Assembly (NCBI RefSeq): GCF_025766255.1
Contig: NW_026516822.1
Coordinates: forward strand, 1-64,000
Length of the DNA: 64,000 nt
Source: Zychaea mexicana
Taxonomy: Eukaryota > Mucoromycota > Mucoromycetes > Mucorales > Lichtheimiaceae
Direction: 5' to 3'
Below the pieces are notes generated by a model that ran no database searches, was not told the DNA's origin, and worked only from the letters and a program-made list of their open reading frames with translations. The translations under genes were made by a program, and so were the position numbers. Below, piece after piece: positions 13,506 to 25,131 of the stretch (positions within the stretch are counted from its first letter, which is position 1; every line of letters starts with the position of its first letter).

Positions 13506-14918
13506 GAATTATAGCAGCTACCATTCTCTCTGTCTAAATCACCTTTTTTTTAAAACTCGAATAAAACGCAGTTTTGTTGTTCAGAATAACTGAATATCCT
13601 TCAAACAGAGCTCTATTTCTCGTGCTGTACTCTTTGAATGTTAAAGGTTACACGCTGTATATGACGTTAGGAGCTACCAAAGAATGGTGCCTGACATAAG
13701 AGGCTTGCACGAAAGGAAACGAAAAACTCAAGATTGTAGTATTTGTACCCTATTATCACGATAAAAGGCTAGCAAGCAAGAAGTCTACCACTATTAACAT
13801 CAGTTTTGCGGCTGGACACGTATAAACTTTTTGTTGCAAGGCTTTATAGACAGCTAGCGCACTGCGATTTCGAATTTGTTCTGGACAGGCGATTAATGCG
13901 CCGACGTACACAGCTACTGATATTGAGCGCATAGACTCTCCTTTGCGAAAACATTAGACTTAAAGTTTGACATCCAGTTTTTGGGGATATTCAGGCAAAA
14001 AATTATATCCATATTCATTGACTTTGAATGGTGTAGGGAATTGAGTTGATGCTAGGAAACAGCTATATTTAGAAGCTTGGTCGCATAAAAGCCACTTGGC
14101 TTTGCTCCACCACGTACAGTATATATGGCGTAGACTAAATGTCGAACAGAAAATGATGCCATCCAAAAGCACTGATGGTTGCTTTTGCAAGGCTGTCCTT
14201 AGCATGTAGACCATTCAACGAGTCCGCACTGTTAGAACAAACCGTAGCTGTTTGGTAAATTCAGCACGCATGTTCATTTGACCAGCGGAAGGCCTCCTCG
14301 CCTAATCATTCTTTATAGCTCGGGCCTATTCCACGTTGTATATACGAGTCTAGTTATACAACAATGATTGCTTAGTTATCGATATAGTGCTGCAGCTTGC
14401 TAGAAACATGTTTCCATAAAGTGAATGATCTATTGCATTATTAAGGGGGAGTTTCTAAAAATGACACGTTAAAATTACTGGTATGCATTCTTCTTCCGTA
14501 TTTCGTTGGTTGCTTATTGTTGCTTGGAACTCGTAACACGTAAGTAAACAAGCAATATATGCTAGCATAGAATCCTCAATCGCCTGGAGAGATGGTGACC
14601 TTCCCCTGCTCCGTAGTGTGGCCAAGAAAGAAATGCGCCCTTCTGTGTAACTTTATCGAATGATTTTAGCGTGTCTGCGGAAGTCAGCATGAAAATGGAA
14701 AAGCAGGGTACACTCATATTGTGGTTTACATGCAAAACCATTCCGCTTTGCATTCAAAGCACTGTAGCGGTAACAGAAAGCAAAACACGAGCATCAAGAA
14801 GGCGACGTAATTAAACAAAAGGTTATGTATTTAACAATGTTATACAAAAGACATTTGCAGGGGCCCACTGTGCTCTTCACGTAATGTTATGTAATATGGA
14901 AAACGGGGGATATACACA
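13506..14918. other. intergenic, no gene seen
   Basis: A 1.4 kb convergent gap. It contains a probable poly(A) signal for the aldehyde dehydrogenase (AATAAA at 13560-13565) and short unconserved frames only, on both strands (13960-14214 and 14562-14753 checked). Confidence 0.55.
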
Positions 14919-15740
14919 TTAGAAAAACTTGCCAATCAACTTGCTGGCCATATCGCCGCCACCGGAGGAGTGGCTTTCTTCCTTCTTTCCTCCACCAAGC
15001 ATGGAGCTGACCATTCCACCCAAGCCTGACGATTCCTTTTGTCCTGATCCACCGCCCTGGGCAGACATGAGCATTCCAATCATACTACCGATACCGCCGC
15101 TGGAGCCACTACTGCCACCCTGCTTTTGAGAGTACAGCTTGAAGGCCATCATAGCAGCTGATTGAATAGCTTCTGACTTGTCGGAGCCACCGCTGCTGCC
15201 GCCACCACTTTGCTTGGCAAAGAGCTTAGCAGCCTCGGCCATGGCCATGCCGATGAAGGCGTTCATGCCACCGCTTTCACCGCCCGAGCGGTGCTTTTCG
15301 TAAGCTTCCACAGCAGCAGCAGAACCAATATCGCGGGGCGAGGAAGACTGAGCTCCATCACCATAAAGTTCTCTGTGCTTATTCTCTGCCGCTGCAACGT
15401 CATCGTCCGACGGGTCGTCGACCGAGTCCTTCTTGTCCACGATGTTCGAAAGGACAGACGAGAACAAGCTGTGTTCTTCTTCGCTACCAGCATGCTGCGA
15501 GGCATATCGGCTTGCATCGGCTACGTTTTGGCCATATGGAGATCCTTCAGGCTGTCCATAACCGCCAACGGCACCTATGTATATAAAGTGGTTGCGAAAA
15601 AAGGGTGTACCCTGTCAAGAAAACCGTTCGACTTCCTTTATGCCCTCTTGAACCCTCAAAAGCTTATGCTATGTGTATTTACCTTGATAGCTGTTGGCTT
15701 CACCGCCTTGGTAACTGCTAGCTTCACCACCGTAGGACAT
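14919..15740 (-). CDS. Glycine/serine-rich DUF7721-type protein (beta-flanking protein family)
   Basis: Function unknown. Two exons, 15683-15740 and 14919-15574, give 237 residues. The N-terminus is a tyrosine/glycine-rich tail with a short imperfect repeat (GGEASSYQ, GGEANSYQ). The middle contains SVLSNIVDKKDSVDD, then ENKHRELYGDG and an alanine-rich helix AAAVEAYEKH. NAFIGMAMAEAAKLF is characteristic of the fungal family annotated as DUF7721 or beta-flanking protein. The C-terminal third is glycine/serine-rich with methionine-containing amphipathic segments (IGSMIGMLMSAQ, GLGGMVSSMLGGG) and ends KLIGKFF. No signal peptide or classical transmembrane segment. The family name rests on recalled resemblance and needs a profile search; the gene model itself is secure. 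Confidence 0.75.
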
Positions 15741-17396
15741 TGTAACAGATTTGAGAAGAAAAGTTGTGAGAGATGAGAGGAAATAAGAAAGAGGAGAGAG
15801 GAGCTCGTGACGCCGAGAATCCAGCCTTTTTGTCGCGACTTGGAGGTTGCGTGGCGAGTGCTTTGCAGGCCAGCCACAGTTTCAAACTCATCGCCGCCGC
15901 GCCCATGCGCTCGCAACTTCACACGCCTCTACCTCCACTATTTTTCAGAAAAAATTATCCACACCCCGTCTGCTATCCCCTCAAGGCCACGTATATTGCC
16001 GCTCTGTATTTACGTGGTCATAATTTGACACTAAAGAAATACTGTCAGGATCTTCTAACTACACCGATTTTCCGCTGAACCCTTACGTTTGCAAGACATG
16101 TTGTGTAACAATCGCTCAGCCGCACTATAGCTTCAGTTGCAGGTACTTCTAATCTCCGGTCCTTCGCACATAAGAGGAGCATGCCTTTGAGCTACTATGT
16201 GGATAGACTTTTTTAGGCGACCATAGCTATTATGCATGACGTTGGCGATCAGGAAGTTCCTCAAAAGCTTGGCATATGTTATCAACGGTTTTCAAACCAC
16301 ATGCTTATGTTGTTTCTATAAGAACGATTGTTTTCCATGCAAAAGACTGCATGCCATTATGGCTTGCGCGCTAAGCACATGACACCTGCCTTTGCTTATG
16401 AAAAACAATTATGCTTGCGATATGTATATACTTTGTTTCATTATGCTATTTACCTAAAACCGTAAACTTGATAGCGCCAGACCTTCTGTAGGCATTGTAT
16501 CCAGCCTCACGTTCACTGTATGCTTCCGTTCTCAGTATAATAAAAAAAGGAAGTGTATGTAAAAGCATTCGAAGTTGCAGTTTCCTTGATTGTCATAAAA
16601 TCCGTTGGTCTCACTGATGGAGAAGCTACTGCTACTATCTATACACACGGAGAAGTGGACTGTTCATTCGTTCTATAATTTCTCCTTTTCTTTTTTGCTT
16701 GGTTGAATAAAAAATAAGATTATAGCAAGTTTTGCATGGTTGAGCTTACTGTCCCCGCTACTGCTACATCATAAACTTCATCAGGAGGAGTTGCAGCAGC
16801 CAGCAGCAAGCGTCTGTTACTGCTAGTTCCAATTCATTGCATTATAGTGATTCGTGACTTTCTGTTTGTACTCCTTATTGATGCATGGATTTCACGGAGC
16901 ATATCGCTTACTGTAGAATCATAACCACTACAGAAAGATACTTGCAACATTAGCGTACCTTCTCGCCCCTAGCATCTGACCCCATCGTCATTATTTAGAG
17001 CTTACTCCTATAAATATAAATTCCCCGCGCTTGTACTTATGCGCTTCACAGGAGAATCCTGAGTTATACTCAGTAAGGGTATGTAACAAAAAGGTAATAT
17101 TTGAGTAGTAGTGTTTTTGTTATTGATGTACGGAGCAACAATGTGATGTTAGGTCATTTCTTATCAATCAAGATGATTAGACAAGGGACATCGTAGTATA
17201 TGTGACATTTGACGGTGTTTTTGTCTTTCTTGTAAATCAAATATTGATCTCATATATAGGTCATATTTTATTAACGCAAACAGATATGTAGAAAAGATTT
17301 TAAAAGGCAATGTAAGCTATGTCGCCGAGGGCCATGCAGTGGAAATTATATCAAACGCCATGAAGAGGAAGGATGGATCCTATATACAATTACACC
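15741..17396. other. intergenic, no gene seen
   Basis: About 1.65 kb upstream of the DUF7721-type gene and downstream of the collagen-like gene. Only antisense or chance short frames occur (15773-16078 overlaps the promoter side of the DUF7721-type gene). No repeat or RNA gene recognised. Confidence 0.5.
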
Positions 17397-18266
17397 TTAG
17401 CGTAAACCAGGAATGATTGAGCTTCGGTCTCCTTCGGAACTTTCGGAAGCGCTATTTCTCGCCAATTCTTCTAGGTCTTCCGAGCTTAAGCTTCCTGGCT
17501 GACCTGGTTGGCCTGGTTGGCCTGGTTGGCCTGGTTGACCTGATTGACCTGGTTGACCTGGTTGACCGGGTTGGCCAGGCATCCCCGGCTCACCGCGTTT
17601 TTCTTTGGTCGGTGCACTTTCGCTACCTTTCTTTCCCTTTTGAGTGGGGTTTGATGGCTTTGTTCCTTTCGGTTTTGTGGATCCGGCAGTACTTGTATCT
17701 GTCTTTGACTTGTCTTGTTTCGTTGTGGCGGGCGACGACGACGATGACGATGCTGATGATCCAGGTGGTGTCGAACCAGGTGTTGTTGTTTGCGGTGTCG
17801 TTGACTTTGATGTGTCGTTCTTATTCAAGCCGGAGACTTTATCAACGATTGTAAGCGTATTTTTAGTTCCGTCCATAGCTTTCAATCCAAAATGGGCTGT
17901 GTGCGACATGACTTTAGTGCCCGTTGGGGTTAACTTCAATGATTCTTCTCCTCGCTTGCTATTGACAATGCGACGCACTTGTTGCTGTCCTTGGCTAATC
18001 GTAGTGTCGCGCCTACCAAGCGCAGGACCAGCGTGTCCAGAAAGATTTACTCTTGCGTTATCCGAGTTTCCGTGGGTAGGTTGCTGACCAGTAATGCCTG
18101 ATTGCTGGACTGTTCCAAGGCGGGGTTGTGGAGGCCCAGAACGCTTCACATGAACACCTGAGCTATGGATGATATGCTCATTACCAGCGTCCTCTCGGGC
18201 AAGAGTTGGTGAAGAAATAGCGCAAATAGCCAAGGCGGTGGCAATAACTGCAGAATCAAATCGCAT
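17397..18266 (-). CDS. Secreted collagen-like (GQPG-repeat) protein
   Basis: Single exon, 289 residues from the ATG at 18266. A hydrophobic signal peptide follows the start (MRFDSAVIATALAICAISS, probable cleavage near TLARE). The body is low-complexity, rich in Ser, Thr, Pro and Lys. Near the C-terminus is an uninterrupted Gly-X-Y tract of about 11 triplets, mostly GQP, framed by GEPGMP and GSLSSEDLEELARN. Collagen-like secreted proteins are known in Mucorales. The tract is short for a stable triple helix alone, and the tail has no cysteine, transmembrane segment or GPI signal that I can see. A TATA-like element lies 65-72 bp upstream. The nucleotide repeat behind GQPG units is prone to length change. 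Confidence 0.82.
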   Translation of the reverse strand: MRFDSAVIATALAICAISSPTLAREDAGNEHIIHSSGVHVKRSGPPQPRLGTVQQSGITGQQPTHGNSDNARVNLSGHAGPALGRRDTTISQGQQQVRRIVNSKRGEESLKLTPTGTKVMSHTAHFGLKAMDGTKNTLTIVDKVSGLNKNDTSKSTTPQTTTPGSTPPGSSASSSSSSPATTKQDKSKTDTSTAGSTKPKGTKPSNPTQKGKKGSESAPTKEKRGEPGMPGQPGQPGQPGQSGQPGQPGQPGQPGQPGSLSSEDLEELARNSASESSEGDRSSIIPGLR

Positions 18267-18330
18267 GTTGTTGAGGATTGTCTTTACACAAAAGTAGAAA
18301 CAATGAATAAAAGCAGAACGTTCTTCGCTT

Positions 18331-18338
18331 TTTATATC
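18331..18338 (-). promoter_or_regulatory. TATA-like element of collagen-like gene
   Basis: On the minus strand GATATAAA lies about 65 bp before the ATG at 18266. This supports that ATG rather than an upstream start. Confidence 0.5.
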
Positions 18339-19514
18339 ATTCAACAAAGGTGCGCCTCCTCGACAAGCGTCTGACCATCCCCGGTAAAAAAACCCAATCC
18401 CCCTTTTTGCTCTCCCAGTATCTGCAACACGGGTACGATGATTGCAGGTACTCGTTATCTAGGGATTCGTTTTGTTATGTAGAAACATGTATACGGAGCA
18501 GGTGTAGTACTAGTGTCAGAAGACAAGGACCTAGCACAGAACCCATATTTCTTTTTCTTGTATACTATAACTTGGAAAAGCCTTTTCTTCCTCTTATTAA
18601 ACGAATTAGATGATGCACGTAGATTTATCTTTTGAAAATCAACAGTTTAACCCTTAAAGAAGGTTACATAATTGCCTCCAAAAGTTTCTGTAAACGTAGA
18701 CCATAGTACGTACGCATCATTTTCCGTAAGATGCAAGTTGTACCTACAATCAACCCCTTGGACTTAACCTTACCCGTAATCGAGTCGCAACTCCCTTATC
18801 TGACATTGCTCCTAAACTCTCGCTTGCAGTGGTACGCTTTCGATGCCTGTTGTCGAGTCTTATATAGTTCGCTCCTAGTTGGTCTGCTGTTCTTTCGTCC
18901 CCTTCTTGTTGATATGATTGTATGCTGCAGTGCTGCACAATATGCCAAGCGCCTTACACTAAAAAAAAGAATCTCCTTTCTTCTCTGCGTTTGCTTAAGT
19001 GCGCTACCATTGCCCGTTCAGATATCAAAGAATGAATTCGAGCTCACATAACATATACTGTACAAGTGTCACTGGCACCAGTTGCTTATCGACTTTTAGA
19101 TATCATCTTTAGCTTTGTTATTATACATCATTATACACACCCTGATACTCCATAATTTTTTCAGACAGGATGTCGTTCGTTTACAAATTAGGAGGTTTTT
19201 ATTTGTAGGTATATTCTATACTAGCTAACAAAACAAGATGACAGCCTGGAAGAACCCTATTTGTTATTATCCTGACTTGGAGAAAAGAGGAAAATGCAGT
19301 AAATAATTGAATTGCACAAAACTTGGAAGGATTACCAAGGGCATCGAGTGAATGGTCTATACTGAATATATACATTGGTGTTATTTCTAGAAAGACTATA
19401 GTGTAAGGACACATGTGATTGATTTAAGGGCGATTGCTATAGCCCTAGATATTACAACATACGACTATACTGCTGGAAAGACGTCAAAGTATTGCTAATA
19501 TGCAAAGATGGCAT
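18339..19514. other. intergenic, no gene seen
   Basis: About 1.2 kb between the collagen-like gene promoter and the foldback element. Frames at 18731-19051 and 18350-18613 have no recognisable domain. Nothing further supported. Confidence 0.5.
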
Positions 19515-19523
19515 TTAAAATAA
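19515..19523. repeat. 9-bp target-site duplication, left copy
   Basis: TTAAAATAA directly precedes the element and is repeated exactly at 21469-21477 directly after it. A 9-bp duplication is typical of Mutator-like (MULE) insertion. Confidence 0.85.
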
Positions 19524-20031
19524 GAGAAGTGCTACGCGTACGAGTTTTTTTGAGCGGGTTTTTAAAGTGGTTGTGTTGTGAAACCTTGTATAGCCAATCC
19601 GATTGCCGTCTTGCATGTATGAGTTTTTTGCTAAAGGAACTGAACAGCATATGCTATCCATCAATCTTCCGTTTTTTTGGATGGTCTTGTCAAAATAAAT
19701 AGCTATTGTCATACTTCTTGATGTACAAACTGCTCATTAAATGGGCGCAATGGATTTATTTACGCTGTTCTTTTCGAGATCTTACACGTCTGTTCTGCCA
19801 CTATACAGTAATGGCATATATAAGTTTTGCATTTGCTTCTTTCTTTAAGTTCTTGGCCTTTTCCCAATATTTGATGCCACACCAAGCTCGATATCAGGAC
19901 TCTAATCAATCAAGCAGCTCACTTGTTCATGTGGAGGAGTTTTCTACCGAGTCCACATAGGTAACAATCACTTATAAAAGAGCTCTGGCAGCGCTCTTTT
20001 ATGCGCACGAGTTTTTTCTATACTGGTTCCA
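19524..20031 (+). repeat. Left inverted-repeat arm of foldback element
   Basis: Matches the reverse complement of 20938-21468 from the terminus through ACTGGTTCCA. It lacks a second terminal CTCGTACGCGTA-type motif that the right arm carries, so the arms differ in length by about 20 bp. Confidence 0.85.
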
Positions 20032-20713
20032 TGCGTAAAACATCCCTTTAGCATAAGCTACTGTGGTAAGAATTGGTGTTTATGTATAAACAAGTGAAAG
20101 CGAAACATATAATAAGAGAATTTAAACGCTAATTCATGTGAGAGTAAGTATAAGGTGAATAACGGTAATTGTATCTGAAAGAGAAAAATAAAAATGAAAT
20201 GGAGGAAAGATAAATATATGGGTTGTTACAGCAAGAAAATATCGGGAAAAGGTAATAAAGACTGTCAGATACTATCTATACATTTCTAGAAGTACAATGG
20301 AACGAAAATATGCACTTTTCCACATGCGAGTTCGTGCATAAAACGTGAGATCTTCAACACTTTCTATCTGCATTAGATCCTATTCATTTAGATTTTTGCT
20401 CCTTCTACTCTACCTTCTTCCAAATTTTCAGCTATAAATAAAATGGCTGTTTCACGTGCAAAGATCATTTGAATGTAAGATATGTATATAAGGCGCAATG
20501 TTTGCGATGTTGTAGTCTTGGCCTTGTTTTAAAGTAGGAAGTTAGAAAGTACTTACCCTCATTATTATTTCTACTTAATATGTTAGATCATAGTCTTCGT
20601 ACATTTGAAAAGCATATAGTACTCGAAAGTACAGTGCGCAGGCTTCCTATGAAGCTTCCACTTCCTATGGAGCTGTTTGAACGGTCTTCAGATTTAGAGT
20701 TAACCGACTGTAA

Positions 20714-20944
20714 CCAGGTTAAAAAAACCTCGTACGCGTTAGCAAATAGCTGTCAAAATTTGTCCCAGCTGGTTATAATTTACGTAGAACCAGGATAGAA
20801 GAAACTCGTACGCGTAAGCAGATGTATAACTGTCAAAACTTGTCCCCGCTACTTATGATTTACGTGGAAACAGGTTAAAAAACTCGTACGCGTAAGTAGA
20901 TAACTGTCAAAACTTGCCCCGCTACTTGTGATTTACGTGGAACC
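20714..20944 (+). repeat. Tandem subterminal repeats, three copies of ~75-80 bp
   Basis: Three consecutive copies start near 20714, 20791 and 20872. Each contains CTCGTACGCGT, then CTGTCAAAA, then a TTTACGT(G/A)GAA(A/C)C stretch; a fourth partial copy runs into the right arm. The same CGTACGCG core occurs at both element termini, so it may be a transposase-binding or replication-slippage unit. Confidence 0.8.
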
Positions 20945-21468
20945 AGTATAGAAAAAACTCGTGCGCATAAAAGAGCGCTGCCCAGAGCTCTTTTATAAGT
21001 GATTGTTACCTATGTGGACTCGGTAGAAAACTCCTCCACATGAACAAGTGAGCTGCTTGATTGATTAGAGTCCTGATATCGAGCTTGGTGTGGCATCAAA
21101 TATTGGGAAAAGGCCAAGAACTTAAAGAAAGAAGCAAATGCAAAACTTATATATGCCATTACTGTATAGTGGCAGAACAGACGTGTAAGATCTCGAAAAG
21201 AACAGCGTAAATAAATCCATTGCGCCCATTTAATGAGCAGTTTGTACATCAAGAAGTATGACAATAGCTATTTATTTTGACAAGACCATCCAAAAAAACG
21301 GAAGATTGATGGATAGCATATGCTGTTCAGTTCCTTTAGCAAAAAACTCATACATGCAAGACGGCAATCGGATTGGCTATACAAGGTTTCACAACACAAC
21401 CACTTTGAAAACCCGCTCAGAAAAACTCGTACGCGTAAGAAAAAAAACTCGTACGCGTAGCACTTCTC
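20938..21468 (-). repeat. Right inverted-repeat arm of foldback element
   Basis: Reverse complement of the left arm. The outer end carries the ACTCGTACGCGTA motif twice in tandem (about 21424-21458), where the left arm has it once. Confidence 0.85.
21271..21276 (-). terminator. candidate poly(A) signal for BRE1 inside the element
   Basis: On the minus strand AATAAA occurs about 203 bp past the BRE1 stop, within the right arm. Because the element begins almost at the stop codon, BRE1 transcripts probably end in element sequence; this hexamer is the first canonical signal I see. Confidence 0.4.
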
Positions 21469-21477
21469 TTAAAATAA
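21469..21477. repeat. 9-bp target-site duplication, right copy
   Basis: TTAAAATAA, identical to 19515-19523, lies one base away from the BRE1 stop codon (21479-21481, minus strand). Confidence 0.85.
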
Positions 21478-21478
21478 T

Positions 21479-24400
21479 TTACAAGTAGAAATTCCGTACA
21501 TCCGACACACCAAACGAGTCACCACATGTTGGGCATCGTCGCTGACGAGTTTCTAGGCGTTTATCGATACATTGGGCACAGAATGTATGCATGCACTTCG
21601 CTAGTAGCTTGTTCCGAACACGATCGTGACAGGCACCACACTTGAGCAACATCTGTTATCGGTCATGTTAGTCTTTTTCCCAGGAGTAATATCGAAGCTT
21701 CATCTCGTTCTCTTCTAGCTTACCCTGAAGTCATTGCATTCCTCTGCTAGTTTCCCCTCCGCAGGGTTCTCACCCTGAGATACCATAGCCCATTGACGGC
21801 TCATCTTGCTGTAGTCATCATCAACCTTCTTTCGTAGTTGCCTTTCTTCTTCCAACGTTCGAGTCTTGTCTTTCACCATTTTTTGCAACTGAAATCAAGA
21901 AGGTAGGTGATAAGTATATGTTAACACTATATGATACAAGATTTCATTACCTCGCCTAGAAAATGATCACTGTGCTCTAGTTTTATCCGAAGTTCACCAC
22001 ATTTATGCTGCAGATCTTCAACATCTACGCGTCGCTCTTCAAGAGACTGTAGAGAGCTGCGAACTTCGCTCTCTTTCTCGTTCTAATAAAGAATAAGAAG
22101 AAGAAAAGAATAGATAAGTTTCGATCGATGATTAGCAATCATACTGTATAATTTTTCTTCAGATCAAACGTACGATTTGCAATTCGAGAGTTCGTTCACG
22201 ATCTTCTAGTTGTCGAATATGTTCCAATTGTTGTTCACTTGTTCGCCGCAGACCAGCAACGTTCAACATGTGTTTATCCTTTGATGCTTTCAATCCTGGA
22301 AAAGTGTGTCCGAATTTAACTTTCTAAAGGATAACTGTATATTTAGTCCTTCTTCCTTTCCTCGTTCGAAACATCATTTCAATATATAGATATATCACCT
22401 CAGCTCGTAGTTTTTCTCTTTGTTCGTTCCTTCGTGATAAATCAAATACTGGTTTCCCACTTTGCTCTTCCAATTGCGTAAATATTGATCCTGCTCGATC
22501 GATTTGCGTCATAAGCTGTGTTTCGCTCTATTGAACAAAAAGGAAAAAGCAAGTTGTTGGCTCTTGTCCATGTAAACTACACATCTTCCATCAATCCAAA
22601 GCCGAGCGCTTACGTTCGAAAGGAACTCCATCATCAACTGCAGCTTTTTGGATTTTAATGACTGTTCGTCAACCTTCTCCATAAGCTCTTTGATGCTTCT
22701 GTATACGTCGGTCATTTGTGCTATGTCACCGTCGATCCAAAACGCGAGCTTTTGTCGTAATTCTTCTGTATCGCTGGAGGTCATCTCCTTTCCGTCAGCT
22801 GAGTTTGTGTGGTATTTGAGTTCGAGATGTTTTACGATTGTTTTTGCGTTGCTGTCAAAAATCTGGTATTTAATCACAGAGCCTGCAGCTTTGTTACAAT
22901 TTATACAAGGATGTTGCTTACATTATCCTCGAATAGATTTTATCAAAGGCCATCACTGTATGGTTTAAAGGATTATCACCGCCTTCTTCACAAGACCGAA
23001 TCGCTGCTCGTAATGAGGATGTTTGCTGTTCAAGCTTTGTGATACGATTCTAAAAGATAATGCACATTAGTTCGAAAAGTAAATCGGCACAAAGAAAAAA
23101 CAAGGGAAGAGAGAAGGCCTGGGTCTAGCAATTTAACTTACTGCTTCATTTTCAATCGTCATTGAAACCTCACCATGGAGTTGTTTTTCTCGCGCCTTTT
23201 TACTGGTGTAGGTATCCACAATTCCTTGGAAATCATCACGTTGCTTTCGGATTCGCGCCAGATCGCTTTCCAGTCGGCGCATTTCCGTTTCCATAGCCAT
23301 ACTTTGCGACAGCTTTTCTGAATTAATCTCTTCGACAAGTTTCCTTCTTTCCGCCTTGACCTCCTCCAATTCATGGTCCAACTGTGATTGTATCTCGTGC
23401 AGATAATGTGCTCGCGACTTGTAGTGTTCCAATGATAGCTGCAAAGCCTTGTAATATTCTGATGCCAATAGTTTCTCATCAGTCAACATGGCGAATTCGT
23501 TCCGTAAACGTTCAGTGTCTTCAACTAGTGTTTGACGTTCTCGTTGCAAATCCTCAATTTCTTTAACTCGTGCGTCGACAATAAGTTGTTGTTCAGCAAC
23601 CTCGGTTTTACAGGCTTCATTTTCAAGTGTTTTGGTCTACATAAAAAACGGTGCGATAGCGTCGCATTCAATACATCTATGCACATAACAGATGTTTTAT
23701 ATCTTACGCTACTTATTTTTTGCCCTGCCTCAAAGTTTACCTCATTTTTTACGGGCTCCTGAACTTGTGTAGTAGCTGATGGCGCATGAGTTGCTGGCGA
23801 ACCATCGCGCTGTGCAGATTGTGGCCCGGCGAGTCCACTCGACAATAACGATGCAACAGCTGTACTTTCTGCACGATCGTACCGTTTTTCAGCTTGAGCT
23901 AGTTTTTCAGAGCACTGATACAATGCTTCTTGAGCCTGGCAAAGTTGATTTTCCTTTGTCCGAATACTGTTGAGCACGTCGTCTGATTGCTCGAGTAAGG
24001 AGTGGTATTGACTTTCCATTTCTTTTGACAACGCTCGATTTCGCTCATAAGATGCACGTAGTTCTTCAGTCTCGTTTCGAACCCATTGAACCAATTCTAA
24101 TTTAACAGAAATATTACAAGGCATAGATCAGAATGCTTGATTACAAAAATTTGCCTGATATAATACATCATTGTATCTTACACACGTACCTTGCTTTTGA
24201 TCATCCTGAACACCGATATGATCTGTGCGCTTTACCCAAGCTCGGATGAACTTCAAGATACGCAGCCCAGCCTCTCGTATTGTCGCCTGAGACCTGTGAA
24301 GTTCCTGTTCCAATCTTCCAGTATCTTGCTCATCTTTGGGAATACCTGTGTGTATAGAATTCAAAATAACTTATTACCAGTCCATTCTAGATGATCTGTA

Positions 24401-25131
24401 TTAAAAAGTTAACCATCGATAAAGTTACCTTGCATAGGGTCACTGTTGCCATCTACAAGCGCTCGTGAAAACACCAATATATCACTTTGCAGCTATTATC
24501 ATGAAAACATTGTTGAATGTTTGATTTTCTTTCACCATAAGCACAATGAAAGATAGATTATAAACCATACCATATTCCACTGAATTCGGATAACGCTTCG
24601 TTGTACTTCGAAATCTTCGCATCGAAGGTCGATGTTTGCAATTCGGTTTTCTAATGAGCTAAACTCTTCCTAATAAAGCCATAGAGATTAAATTTACGAT
24701 GAACTAACAAAACGGGTGTAACTGCCAAGATAGAATTGCGTACTTTTGCCGATCGCATTCTCTTCAATAGAGCATCCTTTGGTAGTTGATCATGTCCAAT
24801 CTAAAATTGCATGTAAAATAACCTTTTAGAGAAACAATTGTGAATTAACTTTTCATACTAAGCTTAAGCTTCTATAGGCTAAACATACGATAAAATGTTC
24901 ATCTTTTGAATGTGGAGAAACTGGAGTAGAAGAGGAAGAGGACGATTGTGGGTTGAATTGCTCGTTGTTGGAAGAAATCGACTGTGAAGGAGTGCTGTTG
25001 GATATTTTTCCATTAGCAGTAAATCGTTTTTTCAACGGTGGTCTGGATATGGTAGAAGCATCGGTAGATATTGCGCTTCCATCGACGCTTTCCAACCATC
25101 GTCGCTTTTTGTCGACAGGAGAATTAGACAT
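21479..25131 (-). CDS. BRE1: E3 ubiquitin-protein ligase Bre1 (RNF20/40 homologue)
   Basis: Nuclear RING ligase that, with Rad6, monoubiquitinates histone H2B. Fourteen exons: 24889-25131, 24744-24800, 24571-24669, 24429-24492, 24190-24345, 23708-24096, 23142-23636, 22922-23049, 22614-22851, 22399-22527, 22174-22323, 21951-22082, 21724-21888 and 21479-21652, totalling 872 residues. The N-terminus is basic and serine-rich (KKRRWLES, PPLKKRF). A long heptad-rich coiled coil fills the middle. The last exon is a C3HC4 RING: CGACH, then CMHTFCAQC and CPTCGDSFG, ending DVRNFYL, as expected for Bre1. All introns keep phase. One intron uses the acceptor TTTTTGACAG at 22852-22853, chosen because upstream AGs break frame. 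The 3' flank is the foldback element, one base past the stop. Confidence 0.93.

Larger units (their letters stand above)
19524..21468. mobile_element. Non-autonomous foldback / Mutator-like DNA element with long inverted repeats
   Basis: A 1,945-bp unit bounded by a perfect 9-bp direct duplication. Both ends start GAGAAGTGCTACGCGTACGAG read inward. The arms (19524-20031 and 20938-21468) are nearly identical inverted repeats of about 510-530 bp: an 84-residue frame in one arm is mirrored without change in the other. The middle (20032-20937) holds AT-rich unique DNA plus a tandem array, with no transposase frame. Long arms, subterminal repeats and a 9-bp duplication fit a foldback-type MULE mobilised in trans. 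High arm identity suggests recent insertion or arm-to-arm conversion. The superfamily call is inferred from structure alone. Confidence 0.82.

Noticed and set aside
19706..19960. An 84-residue frame conserved without change in both arms of the foldback element (also 21010-21264, minus)
   Set aside because: Identity follows automatically from the near-perfect inverted repeat; no domain, splice signal or codon preference supports coding.
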